The notes under the pieces: model-generated | Told to the model about the DNA's origin: nothing | The model's input: the letters and a program-made list of their open reading frames with translations, nothing else | Databases searched by the model: none | Part shown: positions 42,047-52,169 of the stretch, piece by piece | How the letters are laid out: the number at the start of each line of letters is the position of its first letter | Numbering within the stretch: position 1 is the stretch's first letter | Assembly (NCBI RefSeq): GCF_900100085.1 | Contig: NZ_FNEJ01000003.1 | Location: forward strand, 62,001-126,000 | DNA length: 64,000 bases | Reading direction: 5' to 3' | Source: Salipiger marinus | GTDB taxonomy: Bacteria > Pseudomonadota > Alphaproteobacteria > Rhodobacterales > Rhodobacteraceae | Made by a program: the position numbers and the translations under genes

Positions 42047-42946
42047 TCAGAGCTTGGTTTCGGGCCCCGAGGGCGTGACGCGGCGTTTCAGCACCGCCTC
42101 GCGCCATGTGATGAACAGCACCGAGCCGATGATGACCAGCCCGCCCGCCACCACGAAAGGATCGGCGGGTTCGGCAAAGAAGATCGCGCCCACCAGCACC
42201 GACCAGACCAGCTGCAGGAAGGTGACCGGCTGGGTCACCGTCACCGGGGCGGCGGCAAAGGCCAGCGTCATGGCGTAATGCCCGCCGGTGGCGAAACAGG
42301 CGACACCGAACAGCACCGCCAGATCGGACCATGTGGGCGTGACCCAGACCGCGGCGGCGAAGGGCGCAAGGCCGATGGTGACCGAGACCGACAGCAGCGC
42401 CACCACCGCCACGGGCGACAGCTCGTCGGTGATGATCTTGGCGATGAGATAGGAGACCGAGAACAGCAGCGCCGTGGCCAGCATGGCGAAATGGCCGGGA
42501 TCAAGCTCGCGGAAGCCCGGGCGCAGGATCAGCAGCGCGCCGCCAAGCGCCGCGACGATGGCGAGGATGCGGCGGATCGCCAGCCGTTCCTGCAGCACGA
42601 AGACGGCGAGGATCGTGACATAGACCGGGGTGAGGTAGTTCATCGCCGTGACTTCGGCCATGGGGATGCGCGACATGGCGAAGAACCAGCAGATCACGCC
42701 GATGGTATGGGTGATGCCGCGCAGCGCCGAGAGCCGCCATTGCCGCGGCGTGAGGCGCATGCCGCGGATCGACCGCCACATGGGCACCAGAAACACCAGC
42801 CCCAGCAGATAGCGCAGGAAGGCGGATTCCGCCGCGGGCACCCGCCCGGCCAGAAGTTTGACAAGCGCCGTGACCCCCACGAAGCAGAGCCCGGTGACGA
42901 TCATCCAGAAAATGCCCCGCGCGGGCTGGAAGCTTTGGTCGGTCAT
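42047..42946 (-). CDS. EamA/DMT-family transporter
   Basis: 299 residues, about ten hydrophobic helices in two EamA repeats (first to about 140, second from about 150), with a typical R-R-Y element LRYLLGLVFLVPMW near residue 45 and NYLTPVYVTILAVFVLQERL at the end of repeat one. Drug/metabolite-type exporter; substrate unknown. AGGAGG is only one base before the ATG, so initiation may be weak. It diverges from thrS. Confidence 0.87.
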   Translation of the reverse strand: MTDQSFQPARGIFWMIVTGLCFVGVTALVKLLAGRVPAAESAFLRYLLGLVFLVPMWRSIRGMRLTPRQWRLSALRGITHTIGVICWFFAMSRIPMAEVTAMNYLTPVYVTILAVFVLQERLAIRRILAIVAALGGALLILRPGFRELDPGHFAMLATALLFSVSYLIAKIITDELSPVAVVALLSVSVTIGLAPFAAAVWVTPTWSDLAVLFGVACFATGGHYAMTLAFAAAPVTVTQPVTFLQLVWSVLVGAIFFAEPADPFVVAGGLVIIGSVLFITWREAVLKRRVTPSGPETKL

Positions 42947-43040
42947 GCCTCCTTGGTAGACTGCCTGTCGGCAGAGGCAAGCCCAAGCGTGCTCCGGGCA
43001 TGGGTTTGCGCCCGGACGCGGCGGGGCAGCGCCCGGCGGC

Positions 43041-43110
43041 GCGGTGGAAGGGGGCGCTGCCCCCGGCGCCTGCGGCGCCTCCCCCGGGATATTTGGGGTC
43101 AGAAGAAGGG
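43041..43110 (+). repeat. Dispersed intergenic palindromic repeat, type A copy 3
   Basis: GGGGGCGCTGCCCCCGGCGC and TCCCCCGGGATATTTGGGGT followed by CAGAAGAAGG, lying between divergent genes, so not only at 3' ends. Confidence 0.75.
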
Positions 43111-43214
43111 CGCATGGCTTGACAGGCGGCGGGGGCGGCGCGACAAGGCGCGCACACATATCAACCCGCAACCGGGCGTTCCGTGGGCGCCAGACCGACG
43201 AGGAGAATTGGCCG

Positions 43215-45161
43215 ATGGCCCAGATTTCCCTGACATTTCCCGATGGATCCCAGCGCGAGTTTCCGCGCGGCGTGACCGCTGCCGAGGTGGCGTCCTCGAT
43301 CTCCAAGAGCCTTGCGAAAAAGGCGATCTCGGCCAGCGTCGATGGCGCGCACTGGGATCTGGCCTGGCCGCTGGAGAGCGATGCCTCCATTGCCATCCAC
43401 ACCATGGCCGATGACGCGCCCGCGCTGGAGCTGATCCGCCATGACTTTGCCCATGTCATGGCGCGCGCCGTGCAGGAGATCTGGCCCGACACCAAGGTGA
43501 CCATCGGGCCGGTGACCGAAAAGGGCTGGTTCTACGATTTCGACCGGGCCGAGCCGTTCACGCCCGAGGATCTGGGCCGCATCGAGGCGAAGATGAAGGA
43601 GATCATCAACGCCCGCGAGCCGGTCCGCACCGAGATCTGGGACCGCGAGCGCGCCCGCCAGCATTACATCGACGCGGGCGAGCCGTTCAAGGTGGAGCTG
43701 CTGGACCGCATCCCCGAAGGCGCGCCGATCCGCATGTACTGGCATGGCGAGTGGCAGGATCTGTGCCGGGGCCCGCATCTGCAGACCACCGGGCAGCTGC
43801 CCGCCGACGCCTTCAAGCTGATGGGCGTCTCGGGTGCCTACTGGTTCGGCGATGTCAGCCGCCCCATGCTGCAGCGCGTCACCGGCGTCGCCTTCCGCAA
43901 CCGCGAGGATCTGAAGGCGCATCTGACCTTCCTTGAGGAAGCCGCCAAGCGCGACCACCGCAAGCTTGGCCGCGAGATGGATCTGTTCCACATGCAGGAA
44001 GAGGCGCCGGGGCAGATTTTCTGGCATCCCAACGGCTGGACCATCTACACCACGCTGCAGGATTACATGCGCCGCCAGCAGCGCCGCGACGGCTATGTCG
44101 AGGTGAACACGCCGCAGGTGGTGAACCGCAAGCTCTGGGAAGCTTCGGGGCATTGGGAGAATTACCGCGAGAACATGTTCATCGTCGAGGTTGACGAGGA
44201 TGGCGCCCGCGACAAGGTCATCAATGCGCTGAAGCCGATGAACTGCCCCTGCCATGTGCAGATCTTCAATGTCGGGCTGAAATCCTATCGCGACCTGCCG
44301 CTGCGCATGGCGGAATTCGGATCCTGCGCGCGCTATGAACCTTCGGGTGCGCTGCATGGCATCATGCGGGTGCGCGGCTTTACGCAGGATGATGCGCATA
44401 TCTTCTGCACGCTCGACCAGATCGAGGCGGAATCCACCAAGTTCATCGAGTTTCTGGCCAAGATCTATGCCGATCTGGGCTTCGAGCGGTGGCGGGTGAA
44501 GCTGTCGACCCGACCGGAAAAGCGCGTGGGGTCGGACCAGATCTGGGACCGGATGGAGGCGGCGCTGGCCAATGCCTGCACCGCGGCGGGTTATGAGTAT
44601 GAGCTGTTCCCCGGCGAGGGCGCTTTCTATGCGCCGAAGCTGGAATTCGTGCTGACCGATGCCATCGGGCGCGACTGGCAGTGCGGCACGCTGCAGCTTG
44701 ACCCCAACCTGCCCGAGCGGCTGGACGCGAGCTATGTCGGCGAGGATGGCGCCAAGCACACGCCCTTCATGCTGCACCGCGCCTGTCTGGGCTCGTTCGA
44801 GCGTTTCATCGGCATCCTGATCGAAAACCACGCGGGCCGTCTGCCGCTGTGGCTGGCGCCGCGTCAGGTGGTGGTGGCCTCCATCACCTCGGAAGCCGAT
44901 GGCTATGTGGCCGAGGTGGTGGCGGCGCTGCAGAAGGCCGGGCTGCGGGCCGAGGCCGACACGCGCAACGAAAAGATCAACTACAAGGTCCGCGAGCATT
45001 CGGTGGGCAAGGTGCCGGTGATCCTTGCCGTCGGCCATCGCGAGGTGGAGGAGCGCACCGTCAGCCTGCGTCGCCTTGGCGAAAAGGACACGCGGGTGGT
45101 GGCGCTGGAGACGGTTTTGGCCGATCTGGCGGCAGAGGCCACGCCCCCCGACCTGCGCTAA
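43215..45161 (+). CDS. thrS: Threonyl-tRNA synthetase
   Basis: 648 residues, full-length class II synthetase: TGS domain (about 1-64), editing domain with [11 protein letters not shown] (about 76) and the Cys-His pair region, catalytic core with [10 protein letters not shown] (zinc ligand Cys, about 343), motif 2 [21 protein letters not shown], motif 3 [17 protein letters not shown], and a C-terminal anticodon domain. Start 43215 has AGGAG upstream. The transcript ends in a terminator at 45181. Confidence 0.97.
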   Translation: MAQISLTFPDGSQREFPRGVTAAEVASSISKSLAKKAISASVDGAHWDLAWPLESDASIAIHTMADDAPALELIRHDFAHVMARAVQEIWPDTKVTIGPVTEKGWFYDFDRAEPFTPEDLGRIEAKMKEIINAREPVRTEIWDRERARQHYIDAGEPFKVELLDRIPEGAPIRMYWHGEWQDLCRGPHLQTTGQLPADAFKLMGVSGAYWFGDVSRPMLQRVTGVAFRNREDLKAHLTFLEEAAKRDHRKLGREMDLFHMQEEAPGQIFWHPNGWTIYTTLQDYMRRQQRRDGYVEVNTPQVVNRKLWEASGHWENYRENMFIVEVDEDGARDKVINALKPMNCPCHVQIFNVGLKSYRDLPLRMAEFGSCARYEPSGALHGIMRVRGFTQDDAHIFCTLDQIEAESTKFIEFLAKIYADLGFERWRVKLSTRPEKRVGSDQIWDRMEAALANACTAAGYEYELFPGEGAFYAPKLEFVLTDAIGRDWQCGTLQLDPNLPERLDASYVGEDGAKHTPFMLHRACLGSFERFIGILIENHAGRLPLWLAPRQVVVASITSEADGYVAEVVAALQKAGLRAEADTRNEKINYKVREHSVGKVPVILAVGHREVEERTVSLRRLGEKDTRVVALETVLADLAAEATPPDLR

Positions 45162-45180
45162 GCCGCGCCTGTTTCTGCAG

Positions 45181-45210
45181 AAGGCCCCGGAGCGGTTCCG
45201 GGGCCTTTTT
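45181..45210 (+). terminator. Intrinsic terminator of thrS
   Basis: GGCCCCGG / CCGGGGCC stem (45183-45190 with 45198-45205) followed by TTTTT. Confidence 0.88.
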
Positions 45211-45217
45211 GCTGGGG

Positions 45218-45916
45218 TCAGAGCCGGTAGCCGCCGGAGACGGTCAGCACTTCGCCGGTGATGAAAGAGGCCGCGTCGGAGGCGAGAAAGCGCACGGCGC
45301 GGGCCACGTCCTGCGGCCTGCCCAGCCGTCCCAGCGCGGTCTCGGCCAGAAAGGCCTGCTGCAGATCCGCCGGGCGCGGGGTTTCGGGCGTGGTGATGGC
45401 GCCGGGGGCCACAGCGTTGACCCGGATGCCGCGTGGCCCCAGTTCCTTGGCCATGGCGCGGGTCCAGAGGTTGAGCGCGGCCTTGCTGGCCCCGTAAAGC
45501 ACCGCCCCGCGGGGCGGCAGCACCGCATTGACCGAAGAGATGCTGACGATGGCCGAGCCCGGCGCCAGATGCGGCAGCGCGGCGGCGAGCAGCGCTGCGG
45601 GCGCCAGCAGGTTGACCGCCAGCAGCCCCTGCCCCGCCTCGGCATCAAGCCCCTCGACCGGGCTGGGGCTGATCTGGCCCGCATTGTTCACGATCACGTC
45701 GAGCCTGCCGAAGCGCGCCAGCACCTCGGCCACCACGCGCGCCGCGCTGTCGGGATCCGCCAGATCAGCCCTGATCGCCAGCGCGGCGCCGGGATCGGGC
45801 GGGGTGCTGCGCCATGTCACCGCCACCGCATGATCGGCGGCAAATTCGGCGGCGATGGCGTGGCCGATGCCGCGCGTGCCGCCGGTGACCAGCACCACCC
45901 GTCCCGGCGCGGTCAT
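45218..45916 (-). CDS. SDR-family oxidoreductase
   Basis: 232 residues, Rossmann fold with VVLVTGGTRGIGHAIAAEF (about 7-25), NNAG at about 80, catalytic Ser and YGASK (about 142-146), and a FabG-like C-terminus SFITGEVLTVSGGYRL. Start at 45916 overlaps the upstream stop (ATGA). The substrate is unknown; it resembles 3-oxoacyl-ACP reductases but has no fatty-acid context. Confidence 0.87.
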   Translation of the reverse strand: MTAPGRVVLVTGGTRGIGHAIAAEFAADHAVAVTWRSTPPDPGAALAIRADLADPDSAARVVAEVLARFGRLDVIVNNAGQISPSPVEGLDAEAGQGLLAVNLLAPAALLAAALPHLAPGSAIVSISSVNAVLPPRGAVLYGASKAALNLWTRAMAKELGPRGIRVNAVAPGAITTPETPRPADLQQAFLAETALGRLGRPQDVARAVRFLASDAASFITGEVLTVSGGYRL

Positions 45917-46227
45917 GCCCACAGCGCCGCCTGCACCGATTTGTCCCAGCCCAGATACATCTCGTCCCCGGCGACGATCAGCGGGCGTTTCATCAGCGTC
46001 GGCTCATCCGCCAGCAGCGCCAGCGGATCGCGGGCGCGCGCCTCTTCTGACAGGCCGCGCCATGTGGTGCTGCGCGTGTTGACCAGCGCCTGACCAAAGC
46101 GCGCAAAAGCCGCCGCCAGCACCGGCGCGGGCACGCCTTGGGCGCGCACGTCGATGAAGTCCGCCGATGGCAGCGCCTTCAATGCCTTGCGGCAGGTGTC
46201 ACAGGTTTTTAGTCCGTAAAGCTGCAT
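45913..46227 (-). CDS. ArsC/Spx-family thioredoxin-fold protein (YffB-like)
   Basis: 104 residues with the N-terminal redox motif GLKTCDTCRKALKAL (CxxC, about 7-10) and the family ending EPTLMKRPLIVAGDEMYLGWD. Length and CxxC point to the YffB/arsenate-reductase-related group rather than true arsenate reductase. AGGAGA is 6 bases before the ATG. It is coupled to the SDR gene. Confidence 0.85.
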   Translation of the reverse strand: MQLYGLKTCDTCRKALKALPSADFIDVRAQGVPAPVLAAAFARFGQALVNTRSTTWRGLSEEARARDPLALLADEPTLMKRPLIVAGDEMYLGWDKSVQAALWA

Positions 46228-46453
46228 CCGCAGTCTCCTTGCATCTTCCTCCGCCGTTTTAGGGCGGAATGCCGCAGGCGCGAAGTGTTTCGCTTGATTT
46301 TTACAGGCGCCGTGCAACTCTGGCAGGGTGATCTTCCACGGATCGGACCCGGACGGCCAAGGCGCCGGCCCACAGCCCCTCCGCACAGGAAGGTGACAGG
46401 GTGCCCGCTCCGGCGGGTGAGACGCAGGAAAGACTTGAAGGAGCACGGGACAG

Positions 46454-46660
46454 ATGCCGAGCGGCACCGTGAAATGGTTCAACACCACCAAAGGTTACGG
46501 CTTTATCGCCCCGGAAGAGGGCGGCAAGGACGTATTCGTGCATATCTCTGCCGTGGAACGCTCCGGGCTGACCGGGCTCGCGGACAACCAGAAGGTCAGC
46601 TATGACCTGAAAGAAGGGCGCGACGGACGGATGATGGCCTCGGACATCCGGCCGCTGTAA
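46454..46660 (+). CDS. Cold-shock-domain protein (CspA family)
   Basis: 68-residue single cold-shock domain. RNP1 is KGYGFIAPEE and RNP2 is DVFVHISAVERSGL. It binds single-stranded nucleic acid and probably melts RNA structure. A 226-base upstream gap contains a small CCCGC/GCGGG hairpin shortly before the AAGGAG site, compatible with the long structured leaders typical of such genes. Confidence 0.95.
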   Translation: MPSGTVKWFNTTKGYGFIAPEEGGKDVFVHISAVERSGLTGLADNQKVSYDLKEGRDGRMMASDIRPL

Positions 46661-46671
46661 CAACTGCCGCC

Positions 46672-47577
46672 TCAGCGCGCCTGCAGCCGCCGGGCCTCCT
46701 GCCCGGCGAGCCGGATCAGATCGCGCATGAACGGCTTGTCCAGATCGCCGCTGCGGCTGGCGGCGTAAAGCCCGCGGGTGAGCCCGGTCGCGGTCAGTGG
46801 CCGGGTGACGTAATCGGAATTGTATTTGACCTCCCGCACCACCCAGTCGGGCAGCACGGCCACGCCCCGGTTCGAGGCGACCAGCAGCAGGATCACCGCG
46901 GTCAGTTCCACCTGACGGATCGCCGCCGGTTCCACCTTGGCGGGGGTCAGAAGCTGCGAGAACACGTCAAGCCGGGCGCGGTCCACCGGATAGGTGATCA
47001 GCGTCTCGCCGCGGAAATCCTGCGCCTCGATATAGGGTCTGGCTGCCAGCGGATGTGCTGCGGCGGCCACGAAGACCGGGCTGTAGTCAAAAAGCGGCGT
47101 GAAGGTGACCCCGCCCAGATCCTCCGGATCGGAGGAAATGACCACATCCACATCCTCCTTGACCAGCGCGGGCAGCGCGTCGAAGGCAAGGCCGGGCCGG
47201 ATGTCCACATCCACGTCGGGCCAGCTTTTGCGGAAAGCCTCCAGCACCGGGAACAGCCATTCGAAACAGGCGTGGCATTCGATGGCGATGTGCAGCCGCC
47301 CCGAGGATCCCTTGCGCAGACCGTCGAATTCCGCCAGCGCCGCCTCGACCTGCGGCAGCACCTGTTCGGCCAGCCGCAGCAGGCGCAGCCCCGCCGCCGA
47401 CAGGCGCATGGGCTTGGCGCGGCGCACGAACAGCTCCACCCCGGCCTGATCCTCCAGCCCCTTGATCTGGTGCGACAGCGCCGATTGCGTTATGTTCAGC
47501 GTTTCCGCCGCGCGGGCGAGCCCGCCCGCATCATGGATGGCCTTGATGGTGCGCAGATGGCGGAACTCGATATGCAT
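46672..47577 (-). CDS. metR: LysR-family regulator, MetR-like
   Basis: 301 residues. N-terminal HTH HLRTIKAIHDAGGLARAAETLNITQSALSHQIKGLE is close to MetR, as are IECHACFEWLFPVLEAFR and the effector domain with VLPDWVV. MetR activates methionine-cycle genes using homocysteine. The divergent neighbour is metF, which fits that role. The ATG at 47577 is chosen from the family N-terminus MHIEFRHLR. Confidence 0.85.
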   Translation of the reverse strand: MHIEFRHLRTIKAIHDAGGLARAAETLNITQSALSHQIKGLEDQAGVELFVRRAKPMRLSAAGLRLLRLAEQVLPQVEAALAEFDGLRKGSSGRLHIAIECHACFEWLFPVLEAFRKSWPDVDVDIRPGLAFDALPALVKEDVDVVISSDPEDLGGVTFTPLFDYSPVFVAAAAHPLAARPYIEAQDFRGETLITYPVDRARLDVFSQLLTPAKVEPAAIRQVELTAVILLLVASNRGVAVLPDWVVREVKYNSDYVTRPLTATGLTRGLYAASRSGDLDKPFMRDLIRLAGQEARRLQAR

Positions 47578-47602
47578 CCTAGCGTCCGCTTCATGTTGTT
47601 GA

Positions 47603-47624
47603 TGAGATTTATGAGTTTGTCTCA
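47603..47624. promoter_or_regulatory. Candidate MetR-type site between metR and metF
   Basis: TGAGA and TCTCA arms separated by 12 bases, with ATGAG repeated at 47602 and 47611, in the 95-base divergent gap. It differs from the enterobacterial MetR consensus, so this is tentative. Confidence 0.35.
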
Positions 47625-47672
47625 CAAAGCCTGCTGTGTCACAAGGCGCGAAATCTGAACTGGAGCCCGGTC

Positions 47673-48539
47673 ATGACCCGCCCCGAGATCTCTTTCGAAT
47701 TCTTCCCGCCCCGCAATGTCGAGGCCACCTTCCGGCTGTGGGACACCGTGCAGGCGCTGGCCCCGCTGAAGCCGCGCTTCGTGTCGGTCACCTATGGCGC
47801 GGGCGGCACCACCCGCGAACTGACCCGCGATGTGGTGGCGGCGCTGCACAAACGCTCCGGCCTGCGGGTTGCGGCGCATCTGACCTGCGTCGACGCCACG
47901 CGCGAGGAAACGCTGGGCATCGCCCGGCAGTTTCGCGAAGCGGGCGTGCAGGACATCGTCGCATTGCGGGGCGATCCGCCCAAGGGCTCGTCGGGCTTCA
48001 CCGCCCATCCTGACGGCTTTGCCTCCTCGCTTGATCTGATCGCGGCGCTGCGCGAGGCTGGCGATTTCACCATCCGCGTCGGCGCCTATCCCGACAAGCA
48101 TCCCGAAGCGGCGGATGCGCAGGCGGATGTGGCATGGCTCAAGCGCAAGTTCGAGGCGGGCGCCTCCGAAGCGCTGACGCAGTTCTTCTTTGAACCGGAC
48201 AGCTTTTTCCGCTTCCGCGATGCCTGTGCTGCCGCCGGGATCGACAAGCCCGTGGTGCCCGGCATCCTGCCGATCGAGAACTGGAAAGGCGCGCGCCGCT
48301 TTGCCGAAGCCACCGGCACCAAGATCCCCGGCTGGGTGATCGACCTCTTCGAGTCACCGCAGGCCGAGGGGCGGCAGGACCAGATCGCGACCGAGCTCTG
48401 CACCCGGCTCTGTCAGGATCTGATGGCGGGGGGCGTCGACAAGCTGCATTTCTACACGCTGAACCGCCCCGAACTGACCCGCGATGTCTGCGCGGCGCTG
48501 GGGGTCACCCCGGAAACTGCCTTGGAAAACGTCGCCTGA
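47673..48539 (+). CDS. metF: 5,10-methylenetetrahydrofolate reductase
   Basis: 288 residues, flavin TIM-barrel making 5-methyl-THF for methionine synthesis. SFEFFPPRN at the start contains the catalytic Glu, SVTYGAGGTTR (about 38-48) and DIVALRGDPPKG (about 96) bind FAD/NADH, and LTQFFFEPDSFFRF plus LHFYTLNRPEL complete the pattern. It is divergent from the metR-like gene. Confidence 0.96.
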   Translation: MTRPEISFEFFPPRNVEATFRLWDTVQALAPLKPRFVSVTYGAGGTTRELTRDVVAALHKRSGLRVAAHLTCVDATREETLGIARQFREAGVQDIVALRGDPPKGSSGFTAHPDGFASSLDLIAALREAGDFTIRVGAYPDKHPEAADAQADVAWLKRKFEAGASEALTQFFFEPDSFFRFRDACAAAGIDKPVVPGILPIENWKGARRFAEATGTKIPGWVIDLFESPQAEGRQDQIATELCTRLCQDLMAGGVDKLHFYTLNRPELTRDVCAALGVTPETALENVA

Positions 48540-48638
48540 CGGCTGATCCCCGCCGGGGCGTGGCTTATCCGCGCCCCCGGCATTTCCTTTCCGCCGCGCC
48601 ACATTAGTCTTTCTGCAGGGCAGAAAGACGGAGCAGGC

Positions 48639-49412
48639 ATGCGGCTGGTGGTGTTTACCGATCTTGACGGCACGCTGCTGGATCATGGCAGCTATCGCTA
48701 TGATGCCGCAGCCCCCGCGCTGGCAACCCTGCGCCGTCACAACATCCCGCTGATCCTCGCCTCGTCCAAGACCGCCGCCGAAATCGCGCCGCTGCATGCG
48801 GCCCTTGGTCTGGGCCACTGGCCGGCGCTGGTGGAAAACGGCGCGCAGCGCATGGTGCCGGGCCAGCCCCCGGCCTGCGACGACTATCCCCGCCTGCGCG
48901 CCGCGCTCAACGCCCTGCCCCGCGAGTTGCGCGCGGGGTTCCGCGGCTTTGGCGACATGGACGCCGCCGAGGTGACCGCGCTGACCGGTCTTCCCCCCGA
49001 GGATGCCGCCCGCGCCCGTGACCGCCGGTTCAGCGAACCGGGCCTGTGGTCCGGGACCGAGTCGCAGCTTGCCCGGTTTCTGCAGGCGCTGGCGGCCCAA
49101 GGCCTGCAGGCGCGGCAGGGCGGGCGGTTCCTGACCCTGTCCCATGGCGGCACGAAGGCGGATCAGATGGCGGCGATCATGTCCGATCTGGGGGCAGAGC
49201 AGTCCTTGGCGCTTGGCGACGCGCCCAATGATGCGGAAATGCTGCAGACCGCCACGCGCGGCGTCATCCTGCCCAATCCCCATGGCCGCCCGGTCCCGCC
49301 CCTGCCGGGCGAGGTGACGGGCCATATCACGCGCAGCACCCTGCCCGGCCCCGAAGGCTGGAACGCGGCGGTGCTGGCGCATCTTTCCGATCTTGGTTTC
49401 CCGGAGACCTGA
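48639..49412 (+). CDS. HAD-IIB phosphatase, mannosyl/glucosyl-3-phosphoglycerate phosphatase type
   Basis: 257 residues. HAD motif I VVFTDLDGTLLDH (about 4-16), motif II ILASSKTAAEI (about 40) and motif IV LALGDAPNDAEML (about 195). The SSKTAAEI element is typical of the MPGP subgroup, which removes phosphate from mannosyl- or glucosyl-3-phosphoglycerate. It is followed after 3 bases by a GT81-type synthase, which supports a glucosylglycerate role. Confidence 0.83.
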   Translation: MRLVVFTDLDGTLLDHGSYRYDAAAPALATLRRHNIPLILASSKTAAEIAPLHAALGLGHWPALVENGAQRMVPGQPPACDDYPRLRAALNALPRELRAGFRGFGDMDAAEVTALTGLPPEDAARARDRRFSEPGLWSGTESQLARFLQALAAQGLQARQGGRFLTLSHGGTKADQMAAIMSDLGAEQSLALGDAPNDAEMLQTATRGVILPNPHGRPVPPLPGEVTGHITRSTLPGPEGWNAAVLAHLSDLGFPET

Positions 49413-49415
49413 CCC

Positions 49416-50636
49416 ATGGCGGACTTCCAGCAGAACGGCAATATCGCGCAATTCCACAACCTGCGGGCACGCCCGTTGGAGGAACTGGTCTACGAGCTTG
49501 AGACCTTTTCCCAAAGCCGCAAGATCTCGCTGGTGCTGCCCAGCCTCTATTCGGAACTGGAGGGCGAGGCGCTGCCCGGCATCCTGTCGGAACTGGCGCA
49601 GGTCAGCTATCTGCACCGCATCATCATCGGGCTCGACCGCGCCGACGAGGCGCAGTATCGCCACGCGCGCGATTTCTTCTCGGTGCTACCGCAGCAGACC
49701 ACGGTGATCTGGAACGACAGCCCCCGGATGCTCAACATCATGGCGCGGCTGGATGCGCTGGGGCTCGCCCCGCAGGAGCCGGGCAAGGGCCGCAATGTCT
49801 GGGGCTGCATGGGCTATCTGATTTCCTGCGCCGACAGCGCGGTGATGGCGATCCATGACTGCGACATCGTCACCTACCGGCGCGAGATGCTGCACCGGCT
49901 GGTCTATCCCGTGGCGCATCCCGGCTTTTCCTATCAGCTGTCCAAGGGCTATTACGCGCGGATCGGTCAGGGCAAGCTCAACGGGCGGGTGACGCGGCTT
50001 TTGGTCTCGCCGCTGCTGATCGCGCTCAAGCGCACCATCGGCGACCGCGATTACATCGATTACCTGCGCGCCTTCCGCTATCCGCTGTCGGGAGAGATGG
50101 CGCTGCGCACCGGGCTTCTGCCCGATCTGCGCATCCCCTCGGACTGGGGGCTGGAAATCGGCGTGCTGTCCGAGGCATGGCGCAACCTTGGCCCCCGGCA
50201 GGTCTGTCAGGTGGAGATTGCCGACAGCTACGATCACAAGCATCAGGATCTGTCGCCCGAGGATGCCTCTCAGGGGCTGTCGCGCATGTCGGTGGACATC
50301 TGCAAGGCGATCTTCCGCAAGCTCGCCGCCGATGGCACGGTGTTTACCCCGCATGTCTTCCGCACGCTGAAAGCGACCTATTACCGCTCCGCGCTGGATC
50401 TGCTGGAGGCCTACTGGGCCGATGCGCGCATGAACGGGCTGGCCATCGACCGCCATGCCGAGGAACGCAGCATCGAGATGTTTGGCGAAAACATCGTGCG
50501 CGCGGGCCAGCTGTTCATCGAAAATCCGCAGGAAACGCCGTTCATCCCCACATGGAACCGGGTGCATTCCGCCGACCCGACGCTGCTGGCGGATTTCCGC
50601 GCCGCCGTCGCGGCCGACGAGGCGGAGTTTGGCTGA
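49416..50636 (+). CDS. GT81-like glucosyl-3-phosphoglycerate synthase
   Basis: 406 residues, GT-A glycosyltransferase with SLVLPSLYSE near the N-terminus, the metal-binding DxD in AVMAIHDCDIVTY (about 141), and WGLEIGVLSEAW (about 246), all typical of GpgS-type enzymes that join NDP-glucose and 3-phosphoglycerate. The product would be dephosphorylated by the upstream gene, giving the compatible solute glucosylglycerate. Mannosyl specificity cannot be excluded. Confidence 0.83.
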   Translation: MADFQQNGNIAQFHNLRARPLEELVYELETFSQSRKISLVLPSLYSELEGEALPGILSELAQVSYLHRIIIGLDRADEAQYRHARDFFSVLPQQTTVIWNDSPRMLNIMARLDALGLAPQEPGKGRNVWGCMGYLISCADSAVMAIHDCDIVTYRREMLHRLVYPVAHPGFSYQLSKGYYARIGQGKLNGRVTRLLVSPLLIALKRTIGDRDYIDYLRAFRYPLSGEMALRTGLLPDLRIPSDWGLEIGVLSEAWRNLGPRQVCQVEIADSYDHKHQDLSPEDASQGLSRMSVDICKAIFRKLAADGTVFTPHVFRTLKATYYRSALDLLEAYWADARMNGLAIDRHAEERSIEMFGENIVRAGQLFIENPQETPFIPTWNRVHSADPTLLADFRAAVAADEAEFG

Positions 50637-50777
50637 CCCGCAGGCCTTGCCGCCACGGCACCGCCGCCGGGGGCCGGGTTTTTGCCGACCCGTCATTGAC
50701 TTGCGCTAGCTCTGCCGGAAGTAGAACCTTTGCGCCGCGCCACCCGGCCCGCGGCAGATCACGACAGGAGGAAACGC

Positions 50778-52163
50778 ATGGGTCTTTTGGGGATTGTTCT
50801 ATCGCTCGGGCTGCTGATGTATCTGGCCTATCGCGGCATCAACGTGCTGATCCTGGCACCGCTCCTGTCGCTGCTGGCGGTGCTGCTGTCGGGCGGGCTG
50901 CCGCTGCTGGCCACCTACACGCAGGTGTTCATGCAGTCGCTGGGCGGCTATGTCATCACCTATTTCCCGCTGTTCCTGCTGGGCGCGATCTTTGGCAAGG
51001 TCATGGCCGACAGCGGCGCCGCGCGCACCATCGCCGAAACCATCGTGGACTGGGTGGGCGGCAACCGCGCCATTCTTGCCGTGGTGCTGGCCTGCGGCGT
51101 GCTGACCTTTGGCGGCGTGTCGCTGTTCGTGGTGGCCTTTGCCATCTATCCCATCGCCAACGCGCTGTTCCGCCGCGCCGATGTGCCCAAGCGCCTGCTG
51201 CCCGCCGCCATCGCGCTGGGGTCGTTCACCTTCACCATGACCGCCTTTCCCGGCACGCCCGCGATCCAGAACGCCATCCCCATCCCGTTCTTCGGCACCA
51301 ATGTCTTTGCCGCCCCACTTCTGGGCACGCTGGCCGGGGTCATCATGCTGGCAGGCGGGGTGCTGTGGCTGAACCGCCGCGCCGCCGCCGCCGCCCGCGC
51401 CTCCGAAGGCTATGGCACGCATGAAACCACCGCCGCCGACAGCTCCCTGCCCGAAGATGCCAACCTGCCCGGCTTCGCCGTGGCCATAGCCCCGGTGGTG
51501 GCGGTGATCGCGCTCAACGCCCTCTTCACCTATCTGGTCTTCCCGCAGATGGAGGCGGGCTATCTGGCAGAGCCCGAATATGGCGCCACCAGCCTCGACA
51601 AGGTGGCGGGGATCTGGGCCATCATCGTGTCGCTGACCCTGTCCATCGCGCTGGCCATCGGGCTGAACTGGAGCCGCTTCGCCAGCCTCAAGGACAGCGT
51701 GAACAACGGCACCATGGGCTCGCTGCTGCCGATCTTCAACACCGCCTCCGAAGTGGGATATGGCGCCGTCATCGCCTCGCTTCCGGCCTTCGCGCTGATC
51801 CGCGACGCGGTGCTGGGGCTCTTTCCCGACAATCCCGTGGCCTCGCTGGCCGTGGCGGTCAACGTGCTGGCGGGCATCACCGGCTCCGCCTCGGGCGGCA
51901 TGTCCATCGCGCTGGCGGCCCTTGGCGAACAGTTCGCTGCCATGGGCGCCGAACAGGGCGTCAGCATGGGGCTGATGCACCGGGTCACCGCGCTGGCCTC
52001 TGGCGGGTTCGACGCGCTGCCGCATAACGGCGCCGTGGTCACGCTGCTGGCCATCACCGGGCTGACCCACAAGAAAAGCTATGGCGACATCTTCGTGGTG
52101 GCGGTGGCGATCCCGGTCGTGGCCCTGATCACGGTGATCCTGCTGGGCTCGCTGGGGCTCTGA
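50778..52163 (+). CDS. GntP-family permease
   Basis: 461 residues, about 12 membrane helices. GntP-type signatures include VLTFGGVSLFVVAFAIYPIA (about 98) and GSASGGMSIAL (about 375). Family members import gluconate and related hydroxy acids. Start at 50778 with GGAGG 6 bases upstream. Between a glucosylglycerate synthase and a GH13 phosphorylase, a glycerate- or glycoside-like substrate is attractive but unproven. Confidence 0.88.
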   Translation: MGLLGIVLSLGLLMYLAYRGINVLILAPLLSLLAVLLSGGLPLLATYTQVFMQSLGGYVITYFPLFLLGAIFGKVMADSGAARTIAETIVDWVGGNRAILAVVLACGVLTFGGVSLFVVAFAIYPIANALFRRADVPKRLLPAAIALGSFTFTMTAFPGTPAIQNAIPIPFFGTNVFAAPLLGTLAGVIMLAGGVLWLNRRAAAAARASEGYGTHETTAADSSLPEDANLPGFAVAIAPVVAVIALNALFTYLVFPQMEAGYLAEPEYGATSLDKVAGIWAIIVSLTLSIALAIGLNWSRFASLKDSVNNGTMGSLLPIFNTASEVGYGAVIASLPAFALIRDAVLGLFPDNPVASLAVAVNVLAGITGSASGGMSIALAALGEQFAAMGAEQGVSMGLMHRVTALASGGFDALPHNGAVVTLLAITGLTHKKSYGDIFVVAVAIPVVALITVILLGSLGL

Positions 52164-52169
52164 CGCCGC

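Noticed and set aside
45913-46227. Arsenate reductase of an ars operon
   Set aside because: No arsR or arsB nearby; the CxxC and family ending fit the YffB/Spx-like group.
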